DNA from: Rattus norvegicus
Lineage: Eukaryota; Chordata; Mammalia; Rodentia; Muridae
Direction: 5' to 3'
DNA length: 64,000 nt
NCBI RefSeq assembly: GCF_036323735.1
Contig: NC_086034.1
Coordinates: 37,952,939-38,016,938 of the forward strand
In this document: positions 54,637-64,000 of the stretch, in pieces
How positions within the stretch are numbered: the first letter of the stretch is position 1
Layout: the number at the start of each line of letters is the position of its first letter
Notes under the pieces: model-generated
What the model saw: the letters and a program-made list of their open reading frames with translations, nothing else
Told to the model about the DNA's origin: nothing
The model's database searches: none
Position numbers and translations under genes: made by a program

Positions 54637-57600
54637 CTAATAGCCACTTATCAATGAGTGCATACCATGTGTGTTCTTCTGTGATTGGGTTATCTCACTC
54701 AGGATGATATTTTCCAGTTCCATCCATTTGCCTACGAATTTCATAAAGTCATTGTTTTTGATAGCTGAGTAATATTCCATTGTGTAGATGTATCACATTT
54801 TCTGTATCCATTCCTCTGTTGAAGGGCATCTGGGTTATTTCCAGCTCTGGCTATTATAAATAAGGCTGCGATGAACATAGTGGAGCACGTGTCTTTTTTA
54901 TATGTTGGGGCATCTTTTGGGTATATGCCCAAGAGAGGTATAGCTGGATCCTCAGGCAGTTCAATGTCCAATTTTCTGAGGAACCTCCAGACTGATTTCC
55001 AGAATGGTTGTACCAGTCTGCAATCCCACCAACAATGGAGGAGTGTTCCTCTTTCTCCACATCCTCGCCAGCATGTGTTGTCACCTGAGTTTTTGATCTT
55101 AGCCATTTTCACTGGTGTGAGGTGGAATCTCAGGGTTGTTTTGATTTGCATTTCCCTTATGACTAAAGATGTTGAACATTTCTTTAGGTGTTTCTCAGCC
55201 TTTCAGCATTCCTCAGCTGTGAATTCTTTGTTTAGCTCTGAACCCCATTTTTTAATAGGGTTATTTGTCTCCCTGTGGTCTAACTTCTTGAGTTCTTTGT
55301 ATATTTTGGATATAAGGCCTCTATCTGTTGTAGGATTGGTAAAGATCTTTTCCCAATCTGTTGGTTGCTGTTTTGTCCTAATAACAGTGTCCTTTGCCTT
55401 ACAGAAGCTTTGCAGTTTTGTGAGATCCCATTTGTCTTTTCTTGATCTTAGAGCATAAGCCATTGGTGTTTTGTTCAGAAAATTTTCTCCAGTGCCCATG
55501 TGTTCGAGATGGTTCCCCACTTTTTCTTCTATTAGTTTGAGTGTCTCTGGTTTGATGTGGAGGTCCTTGATCCACTTGGACTTAAACTTTGTACAGGGTG
55601 ATAAGCATGGATCGATCTGCATTCTTCTACATGCTGACCTCCAGTTGAACCAGCACCATTGTTGAAAATGCTATCTTTTTTCCATTGGATGGTTTTGGCT
55701 CCTTTGTCAAAAATCAAGTGACCATAGGTGTGTGGGTTCATTTCTGGGTCTTCAATTCTATTCCATTGGTCTATCTGTCTGTCTCTGTACCAATACCATG
55801 TAGTTTTTATCACTATTGCTCTGTAATACTGCTTGAGTTCAGGGATAGTGATTCCCCCTGAAGTCCTTTTATTGTTGAGGATAGTTTTAGCTATCCTGGT
55901 TTTTTTGTTATTCCAGATGAATTTGCAAATTGTTCGGTCTAACTCTCTGAAGAATTGGATTGGTATTTTGATGGGGATTGCATTGAATCTGTAGATCACT
56001 TTTGGTAAAATGGCCATTTTTACTATGTTAATCCTGCCAATCCATGAGCATGGGAGATCTTTCCATCTTCTGAGGTCTTCTTCAATTTCTTTCTTCAGGG
56101 ACTTGAAGTTCTTATCATACAGATATTTTACTTGCTTGGTTAAAGTCACAGCGAGGTATTTTATATGAAGGGTGTCGTTTCCCTAATTTCGTTCTCGGCT
56201 TGTTTCTCTTTTGTGTAGATTTATTTGATTTATTAAGTTAATACCCAGCCACTTTGCTGAAGGTGTTTAACAGGTTTAGTATATCACTGGTGGAACTTTT
56301 GGGATAGCTTAAATATACTATCATATCATCTGCAAATAGTGATATTTTGACTTCTTCTTTTCTGATCTGTATCCCCTTGATCTCCTTTTGTTGTCTGATT
56401 GCTCTGGCTAGAACTTCAAGAACTATATTGAATAAGTAGGGAGAGAGTGGGCAGTCTTGTCTAGCCCCTGATTTCAGTGGGATTGCTTCAAGTTTCTGTC
56501 CATATAATTTAATGTTAGCTACTGGTTTGCTGTATATGGCTTTTACTATGTTTAGGCATGGGCCTTGAATTCCTATTCTTTCCAGGACTTTTATCATGAA
56601 GGAGAATTTTGTCAAATGCTTTCTCAGCATCTAATGAAATGATCATGTGGTTTTGTTCTTTCAGTTTATGTATATAATGGATTACATTGATGGTTTTCCC
56701 TATATTAAACCATCCCTGCATGCCTGGGATAAAGCCTACTTGATCATGGTGGATGATTGTTTTGATGTGCTCTTGGATTCGGTTTGCCAGAATTTTATTG
56801 AGTATTTTTGCGTTGATATTCATAAGTGAAATTGGTCTGAAGTTCTCTTTTTTTGTTGGGTCTTTGTGTGGTTTAGGTGTAAGAGTAATTGTGGCTTCAT
56901 AGAAGGAATTCGGCAGTGCTTCATCTGTTTCAATTTTGTGGAATAGTTTGGGTAGTATTGGTATGAGGTCTTCTATGAAGGTCTGATAGAATTCTGCACT
57001 GAACCCGTCTGGACCTGGGCTCTTTTTGGTTGGGAGACCTTTAATGACTGCTGCTATTTCTTTAGGAGTTATGGGGTTGTTTAACTGGCTTATCTGTTAC
57101 TGATTCAACTTTGGTACCTGGTATCTGTCTAGGAAATTGTCCATTTCCTGCAGGTTTTCAAGTTTTGTTGAATAAAGGCTTTTGTAGTAGGATCTGATGA
57201 TTTTTTGAATTTCCTCTGATTCTGTAGTTATGTCTCCCTTTTCATTTCTGATTTTGTTAATTTGGACACACTCTCTGTGTCCTCTCGTTAGTCTGGCTAA
57301 GGGTTTATCTATCTTGTTGATTTTCTCAAAGAACCAAGTTTTGGTTCTGTTGATTCTTTGTATGGTCCTTTTTGTTTCTACTTGGTTGATTTCAGCTCTG
57401 AGTTTGATTATTTCCTGCCTTCTACTCCTCCTGGGTGTATTTGCTTCTTTTTGTTCTAGACTTTTAGGTGTGCTGTCAAGCTGCTGATATATGCTCTCTC
57501 CTGTTTCTTTCTGCAGGCACTCAGAGCTATGAGTTTTCCTCTTCGCACAGCTTCCATTGTGTCCCATAAGTTTGGGTATGTTATACCTTCATTTTCATTA

Positions 57601-58428
57601 AATTGTAAGAAGTCTTTAATTTCTTTCTTTATTTCTTCCTTGACTAGGTTATCATTGAGTAGAGCATTGTTCAACTTCCATGTATATGTGTGTGTTCTTC
57701 CCTTATTGTTATTGAAGACCAGTTTTAGGCCGTGGTGGTCTGATAGGACGCATGGGATTATTTCTATCTTTCTGTATCTGGTGAGGCCAGTTTTATGACC
57801 AATTATATGGTCAGTTTTGGAGAAAGTACCATGAGGTGGTGAGAAGAAGGTGTATCCTTTTGTTTTAGGATAGAATGTTGTATAAATATCTGTTAAGTCC
57901 ATTTGGTTCATGATTTCTCTTAGTCTGTGTATGTCTCTGTTTAATTTTTGTTTCCATGATCTGTTCATTGATGAGAGTGGGGTGTTGAAATTTCCTACTA
58001 TTATTGTGTGAGGTGCAATGTGTGTTTTGAGCTTTAGTAAGGTTTCTTTTACGTATGTAGGTGACCTTGTATTTGGTGCATAGATATTTAGGATTGAGAT
58101 TTCTTCTTGGTGGATTTTTCCTTTGATGAATATAACGTATCCCTCCTTATTTTTTTGATGACTTTTATTTGAAAATAGATTTTATTCGATTTTAGAATGG
58201 CTACTCCAGCTTCCTTCTTCAGAACATTTGCTTGGAAAATTGTTTTCCAGCTTTTCACTCTGAGGTAGTGTCTGTCTTTGTCTCTGAGGAGTGTTTCCTG
58301 TAGGCAGCAGAATGCAGGGTCCTCATTGCGTATCCAGTTTGTTAATATATGTCTTTTTATTGGAGAGTTGAGGCCATTGATATTGAGAGATATTAAGGAA
58401 TAGCGATTATTGCTTCCTTCATATTCAT
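54637..58428 (-). pseudogene. Broken L1 ORF2
   Basis: Remnant of the endonuclease and reverse transcriptase frame. A one-base loss directly after the start Met (near 58,418) shifts the frame. Further breaks occur near 58,090, 57,480, 57,105, 56,600, 56,160, 55,630, 55,200 and 54,850. Short recognisable pieces include DPAFCCLQETLL (the endonuclease His after ET is replaced by Leu), LSDHHGLK, and FADDMIVYL. The last part ends with a frameshifted tail reading ARAGNNPDALQ in place of the normal C-terminus, the same variant as in the truncated L1 at 31,092. Confidence 0.92.
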
Positions 58429-58487
58429 ATTTGGATGTGAGTTTATGCTTGCATGCTTTTCTTCTCTTTGTTTTGTTGCCAAGATGA

Positions 58488-59537
58488 TTAATTTCTTGCT
58501 TTTTGTAGAGTGTAGCTTGCCTCCTTATGTTGGGCTTTACCATTTATTATCCTTTGTAGTGCTGGATTTGTAGAAAGATATTATGCAAATTTGGTTTTGT
58601 CATGGAATATCTTGGTTTCTCCATCTATGTTGTTTGAGAGTTTTGCAGGATACAGTAACCTGGGCTGGCATTTTTATTCTCTTTGGGTCTGTATGACATC
58701 TGTCCAGGATCTTCTGGCTCTCATAGTCTCTGGTGAGAAGTCTGGTGTAATTCTGATAGGTCTGCCTTTAAATGTTACTTGACCTTTTTCCCTTACTGCT
58801 TTTAATATTCTTTCTTTATTTTGTGCATTTGGTGTTTTGACTATTATGTGACAGGAGGAGTTTCTTTTCTGGTCCAATCTATTTGGAGTTCTTTAGGCTT
58901 CTTGTATATTTATGGGCATCTCTTTCTTTAGGTTAGGGAAGTTTTCTTCTATGATTTTGCTGAAGACATTTACTGGTCCTTTGAACTGGTATTATCCTTA
59001 GGTTTGATCTTCTCATTGTGTCCTGGATTTCCTGTATGTTTTGCACCAGTAGCTTTTTCAGTTTTACATTTTCTTTGACCGTTGTATCGATGATTTCTAT
59101 GGAATCTTCTGCTCCTGAGACTCTCTCTCTTCTATCACTTGTATTCTGTTTGTGATGCTTATATCTACGGCTCCTTGTTTCTTCCTTTGGTTTTCTATAT
59201 CCAGGGTTGTTTCCCTGTGTCCTTTCTTTATTGCTTCTATTTCCATTTTTAACCCCTTCACCCATTTGTTTTCCTGGAATTCTTTCAGGGATTTTTGTGA
59301 TTCCTCTCTATAGGCTTCTACTTGTTTATTTTTGTTTTCCTGTGTTTCTCTAAGGGAGTTCTTCATGTCTTTCTTGAAGTTCTCCAGCATCATGATCAAA
59401 TGTGATTTTAAATCTAGATCTTGCTTTTGTGGTGTGTTTGGATATTCAGTGTTTGCTTTAGTGGGAGTATTGGGCTCCAGTGATGCCATGTAGTCTTGGT
59501 TTCTGTTGCTTGGGTTCCTGCGCTTGCCTCTTGCCAT
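58488..59537 (-). pseudogene. Broken L1 ORF1
   Basis: Starts MARGKRRNPSNRNQDYM, as in the intact copy. Frame breaks near 59,130 and 58,960-58,990 and one near 58,895 interrupt the coiled-coil and RNA-binding regions. The C-terminal piece GQVTFKGRPIRITPDFSPET is still readable. Confidence 0.9.
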
Positions 59538-60087
59538 CAGGTTGTCTCTGGTGTTACCTTGTTCTGCTATTTCTGACAGTGGCTAGATTGTCCTATAGGC
59601 CTGTGTGTCAGGAGTGCTCTAGACCTGTTTTCCTGTTTTCTTTCAGCCAGTTATGGGAACAGAGTGTTCTGCTTTCGGGTGTGTAGTCTTTCCTGTCTAC
59701 TGGTCTTCAGCTGTTCCTCTGGGCCTGTGTCCTGAGTTCACCAGGCAGGTTGCTTGGAGCAGAAAAGTTGGTCTTCCCTGTGGTTCTGCTGCTCAAGTTG
59801 CTTGTTGGTGGCTGCTTTTGAGCTCTAGGTGAGGGCGACAACCAGGAGGGTTGCATCGGGGTTCCGGATGGTGTTAGGTGTTTTCCTCTGGAGTCAGAAA
59901 TGTGGGCAGAGTGTAGTCTCTTCTGGCTTCCCAGGCGTGTGTGCCCCTCTGAGGGTTTAGCTCTCCCTCCCACGGGATTTGGGTGCAGAGAACTGTTGAC
60001 TGGTTTGCTTCAGGTCTGGGCGGTGTCTGGACTGCGGGAGGATCTGCTGTTCAAGTGCTCCTATCTTCTGGTTCCCAGGAATACTTC
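59538..60087 (-). promoter_or_regulatory. Decayed L1 5' UTR
   Basis: It aligns by eye with the 5' UTR of the intact L1 over most of its length, but is about 170 nt shorter at the 5' end and has fewer CpG sites. Confidence 0.7.
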
Positions 60088-60169
60088 TTAACATCTGTGC
60101 TCGAACAGAAAGATACACATTTGAGATGGAGAAAGAAAGACAAATTTAATTTAAAGTACTTTTGAAGGA

Positions 60170-60208
60170 AATAAATAAATAAACAAATAAATAAATAAAT
60201 AAATAAAG
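60170..60208. repeat. AAAT simple repeat
   Basis: About nine 'aaat' units with one 'caaa' interruption. Confidence 0.9.
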
Positions 60209-60330
60209 GAAAAAATGTGGGTCTATGGGGTGACTTGCATTATAAATCCGGCAACCTGAATTCAATCCCTGGAACCTAAATGAAGTTGGAAGGAGAGAAC
60301 TGACCCCCTGGAGTTGTCCTGATCATTAGG
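60209..60330 (+). mobile_element. SINE fragment (B2/B3 group)
   Basis: 'cctgaattcaatccctggaa' (B-box region) and 'gaaggagagaactgaccccc' match the SINE group seen at 22,873. It is cut off where the next LTR starts. Confidence 0.55.
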
Positions 60331-60334
60331 GAAT

Positions 60335-60597
60335 GTCTCTACTTGAATGGAATTGGGAGGTGTGGCTTTGTTGGAGCGGTGGGCTTTGGGGTTCCAAAAG
60401 CCCATTCCAGTGTCTATCTTTTTGCACCATGTGGATCCAGATGTAGAACTCTTAGCTACCATGTTGGCCTGTATGCTGTCACTATTCGGGGACTAAACCT
60501 CTGAAACTCTAAGTCAGCCCCCAGTTAAATGCTTTCTTTTATAAGAATCGCCTGATCCTGGTGTCTCTTCACAGCAATAGAGCCTCGACTGAGACGT
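60335..60597 (+). mobile_element. ERVL-MaLR LTR (ORR1-like)
   Basis: Sense orientation: 'ggaggtgtggctttgttgga', 'gtggatccagatgtagaact', 'ccccagttaaatgctttctt' and 'ggtgtctcttcacagcaata'. The same family as the reversed copies at 2284 and 15,889, but more diverged. Confidence 0.7.
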
Positions 60598-60904
60598 CTT
60601 CTGATGTCTACTTCTGTACTATAGATTGTGTTGGCCCCAACAATAATAAATAGACCCAAGTTTACAAAAGACGTTGGGCCACATTGTGGATGCCTTATTT
60701 TACTAACGGTGGGAAAACCCTGAAGAGTTTAAGCACAGAGTTAAATGACAAAGGGAGAATGCTAAGATTATTAATTTTTTTTACTGAAAAATAAACAGAA
60801 CAGCACATAATGTAAACGTGTTTCTGATTAAAAACTGCTTTATTGGAAGAGTAGAGAATCCACATATATGAAAGTGCCAAGAAAAAATATCTAATTGACA
60901 AAGC

Positions 60905-61027
60905 AATGTTTTGTTTGTTTTAAAACAGGATTTTGGGATATAGTTCAGGGTGCTCCCAAACTCCCAACCCTCTTGCCTTAGCATCTCTAGTGCTAGGATT
61001 AAAGGTGAATGCTATTACACCTCACCT
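60905..61027 (-). mobile_element. B1 SINE relic
   Basis: 'ccctcttgccttagcatctc' followed by 'tagtgctaggattaaaggtg' is the reversed B1 order. Diverged. Confidence 0.65.
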
Positions 61028-61044
61028 ATATGTATATATAGGGC

Positions 61045-61097
61045 CCTCATATCTTTTTCATATCAAGTAGGATCATTATTTCACATTTCTCCATATA
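61045..61097 (+). repeat. Direct duplicate, copy 1
   Basis: A segment of about 53 bases that recurs at 61,549-61,601 with about four mismatches (shared core 'tatctttttcatat', then 'aagtaggatca', then 'tatttcacatttctcca'). Confidence 0.8.
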
Positions 61098-61175
61098 TAT
61101 ATATGCCTACCTAGGACATTAAATTATATTTTAAAAATTTGACATGAACATGACGGATGGCACAAACAATGTTGT

Positions 61176-61235
61176 GAGCACGCTGCTGTGATTGTTGGAT
61201 TCATGTGGAGCACACTGCTGCGATTGGTTGGATTC
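61176..61235 (+). repeat. Short tandem duplication, 32-bp period
   Basis: GAGCACGCTGCTGTGATTG at 61,176 is followed by GAGCACACTGCTGCGATTG at 61,208; both continue into 'ttggattc'. Confidence 0.85.
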
Positions 61236-61548
61236 TTTCAAGTTATCCCAGTAACTTTATCAACCACACTAGGCTGAAACCAATGAAACCCTCAGGCTTC
61301 AAGTTTGTTTCTTTTCTTTCAACACAATCCGTGCACCACTTTTGCCTTTGGTCTGCAGCTCCATTGTCAACACTCATCTCATGTTTATCATTTGATTCAC
61401 AGCATGGAAGAAAAGCATCCAAGGCACTTTACATGTGTGGATTTCTTGTCAGTCTGTGTCACAAGTCAAATGAATAAAGTTTAGGAGAATCTGCTATAAC
61501 ATAATGAAGTCTATCTTCTTTCCCCTCAATTCTTCACCTGCTTTGAGT

Positions 61549-61601
61549 CCTCGTATCTTTTTCATATTAAGTAGGATCAATATTTCACATTTCTCCAGAT
61601 A
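61549..61601 (+). repeat. Direct duplicate, copy 2
   Basis: Partner of 61,045-61,097, 504 bases downstream. Confidence 0.8.
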
Positions 61602-63336
61602 CTTGATCATTTAATAGCTTAGTTCTCTAAGATAACAGAAGCTCAATGCCAACAACACACGGTCAAGAAAAACAGAATGTACCAGTCCTCACCTGGGTTC
61701 AGACTCGAATCGATCCCATTTCTAGTTTTCTCAGAGTTTCCTGTGTGGTGTTAAATTCTCAGTTGTTGGCCTCAGATCTCATAAAGCCAGGACACCCTGC
61801 TGCTCCGGAAGCCTCTTGCTTTGTAAGCAACATGTTTAATGAATTGGGATTATTCCTGCACACGACATTCACTTAAAAGGGGAGTATCCTTTTAAACAGT
61901 GATGGCTACAGAAATTCAATTTCGTTTACTTAGGAGGAAATGAGGCACTTACATTGTAGGTGTGAGGCTCATACAATCTCTCAGAATGATGGGTGGAACT
62001 GCTTCAGCCAAAGTTCGTCTTTTTTTTTTTTTAAAGCACATTCTCAAACTCACGATTATGTTTTGATAAGAAAAAAATCCCTTGCTTCACAAGTTCTCAG
62101 GTCCTATTCATTGGCCCCCTGCCCCCAATTGTGGAGCTGATGTCAGGTTGTTATGCAACTTCATTCTTGGTGATATGTTTTCAATTTGAGTCAACTTGAT
62201 GAGAGAAGAATTACTAAAAAGTGGGAATGAGCTGTGAGGCGAATAGGGTTTTTCCTATCAGAGTGCAGGCATTTTAAAAAGCATTTATTATTTCAAAGTA
62301 AAACATTTATAGAAAGTCGTGAGTGTGAAGCACATGACCAGTTGCGGCTTTGCTACACTGGGAAGTCCAAGTTTATAGGAAATATTCACCGAGGCTCTGG
62401 TTAGCAAGCCGTTTGTTTAGGGGAACAATCCGATGTAGAAACTGTCAGTTTAGAACAACAGTTTACCCAATCAGGCAGTTAGGATGGTCACTGTTACCAG
62501 TGACTGAAACATAACTTTTGGATCATTGATGGAAATCCTTTTTTCTGTCTTTAAGAAAGCAGAATTTAAAAGCTGTCTTATCTGTATCTGTATATACACA
62601 CAGGGATCGCTGTCAAGAATGAGAAAGGCACTTTTAATATGATCTGTTGTAATATAGCTGATTATTTTGATGTTGAAGGCTCTCAGCACACTTGTTTCAT
62701 AGTAACAAAATATTCAGCATAAGGGTAAAGAGTAGAGTTTTGACCATGGATTAAAAAGATGTCATATGACTAAGTCTACTTGGTAAGAAAAGTTGGTTCT
62801 GTGTTAGTCTCTGGGAATTTGTTTGAAACATATTAAATTCTCATCATGTGATCTTTGGTGTTTCCAGGGAAATATTTTTTTTTAATTACATTGGGTAATA
62901 ACATTCATTTTTGTTGGAGTTCTTAGCAAGCTCACAATATTTTCTTTAATCACATGTTGCAGAGTTCATCCTATAACAATGTATTTGGCATATTGTTCAA
63001 AAGGAAATCAGAAAACAATATTTGTGGTATGTAATCCTATATACACAAAACCTTCTGTGTGTGCACACAACGTGTGTGGCGAATAATGTCTGGAGGCTTC
63101 TAACAGTCAATTTTAGGCAATTGGTTTTGAAAATCATTATTTTACGAATATAGTTTAAAAACAGATTTTCTTTCATTATTGTAAAAGGTGTCCTATATTT
63201 GAGAGAAAACATGTACAGTTTAAGATAATTAGCTCCTGTGGTCTCCAGAAAAATGATAGATATTATTCTATGGCAGGAGACAAACCTTCTTCTGTCCCTA
63301 CTTTTATCAGGAATACTTGCTTGAATTTTCCTTTCT
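61602..63336. other. 1.7 kb of unique AT-rich DNA
   Basis: No recognisable gene, RNA or young repeat. Confidence 0.4.
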
Positions 63337-63387
63337 CTTTCTCTTTATTTCTTTCTCTCTTTCTGTCTCTCTCTTTCTTTCTTTCTT

Positions 63388-63464
<77 letters not shown>

Positions 63465-63475
63465 TTTTTTTCTTT
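63337..63475. repeat. CTTT/CT microsatellite
   Basis: Mixed CT and CTTT units, then about 17 consecutive 'cttt' units (63,402-63,462) and a T-rich end. Confidence 0.95.
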
Positions 63476-64000
63476 TTCCTGTATAGTTTAGACATCAGTG
63501 ACTGTGTCTATCACTAAAATGCTATTTTATTTTGTGTTTGAATTTTAAATAAATGTGACCATAATGGATGTATTCTTCTGTGACTTTGTTGTGTTTACTG
63601 TTTTACACATTCATTTATGTCAACATAGATAATTGTGATTTTTGCAATAAGGAAAAGACTTGGTGTGCTTTACATCCCATCGTCTCTCCCCCAAACTCTT
63701 CGGCATGGCTCACTAAGGAAAGGTTACTGAGTTGCAGCAAGATTTCACTGAAAACTCTCTCCCTGCTTTCTCTTCTGGTCTTCTCTAGGACATGCTGATT
63801 ATAGGAAATAAATAGAAAGGTACATCTGGAGAGAAGAAACATCTGAGGGGTAGCATACAATCTTAGCTCAGGGTGGCCCATTGAGTTGTATGGTAGACCC
63901 TTTGGTCAGTTGATCAGCCCCTACCTCATAAGACAAGAGAGCAGGTAGGGTTTTTTTTCTTTCTCTTTTTCTTCTATAGGAAGAAGAGTGGGCGTGTCAA
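63476..64000. other. Unique DNA to the window end
   Basis: I recognise nothing here. Two overlapping opposed frames (76 and 88 codons) show no domain. Confidence 0.4.

Larger units (their letters stand above)
53928..60087 (-). mobile_element. Second near-full-length L1, decayed
   Basis: Same orientation and family as the L1 at 32,956, but older. Its 5' UTR remnant spans about 60,087-59,538, ORF1 remnant 59,537-58,488, ORF2 remnant 58,428-54,637, then a 3' UTR to 53,946 and an A-tail. Both frames carry several shifts and internal deletions, so it is dead. The Rpl7 cDNA is inserted in its tail. TAAACATCT (53,017-53,025) and TTAACATCT (60,088-60,096) may be its own TSD. Confidence 0.93.

Noticed and set aside
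63270..63517. Phe/Leu/Ser repeat peptides and their Lys/Glu/Arg counterparts on the other strand
   Set aside because: Translation of the CTTT microsatellite in different frames.

Overview
The window looks like rat (Rattus) nuclear DNA from a gene-poor intergenic or deep intronic region. The evidence is the repeat mix: BC1-derived ID elements with exact target-site duplications (TSDs), rodent B1, B2 and B3 SINEs, rat-type young L1 elements, ORR1- and MT-like ERVL-MaLR LTRs, long CA, GA and CT microsatellites, and retrocopies of Gapdh and of a 260-codon Rpl7. I see no host protein-coding gene with exons, no tRNA or rRNA gene, and nothing bacterial or viral. The only long intact reading frames belong to one L1 retrotransposon. 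Repeat family names come from memory of consensus sequences, not from a database search.

Layout. 1-3.6 kb: an L1 3' end, an MT-like LTR, and an old 5'-truncated L1 on the minus strand with a perfect 13-bp TSD; an ORR1-like LTR is nested inside it. 3.6-10.3 kb: mostly unique AT-rich DNA with an L1 3' UTR relic, a TG repeat and a 38-bp micro-insertion of an L1 3' end. 10.3-12.0 kb: two diverged direct copies of an unidentified repeat of about 0.57 kb, possibly the LTRs of an old internally deleted element. 12-21.5 kb: SINE-rich, with three ID elements and a second ORR1-like LTR. 21.5-22.8 kb: Gapdh processed pseudogene. 22.8-31 kb: SINEs, simple repeats, a small hAT transposon with exact 8-bp TSDs, an L1 3' UTR relic and an MT-like LTR.

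31.1-40.9 kb is an L1 cluster. A truncated plus-strand L1 faces a full-length minus-strand L1 tail to tail. The full-length copy (32,956-39,468) has intact ORF1 (357 codons) and ORF2 (1275 codons), a CpG-containing 5' UTR, a pure A28 tail, a 13-bp TSD and an 84-bp 3' transduction. It sits next to an older L1 3' fragment. 41.1-46.9 kb is almost repeat-free and contains a stretch that may be a conserved non-coding element. 46.9-53 kb is mostly unique, with a 51-bp dwarf B2-type SINE, MIR relics and a B1. 53.0-60.1 kb: an almost intact Rpl7 retrocopy inserted in the A-tail of a second near-full-length but broken minus-strand L1. 60.2-64 kb: SINE and LTR relics, unique DNA with short duplications, and a CTTT microsatellite.

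How the parts work together: the L1 proteins are the likely source of the machinery that made the ID, B1 and B2 copies and both processed pseudogenes here. The window is a layered record of L1-driven retrotransposition. The intact L1 with its transduction is the part most likely to be biologically active.
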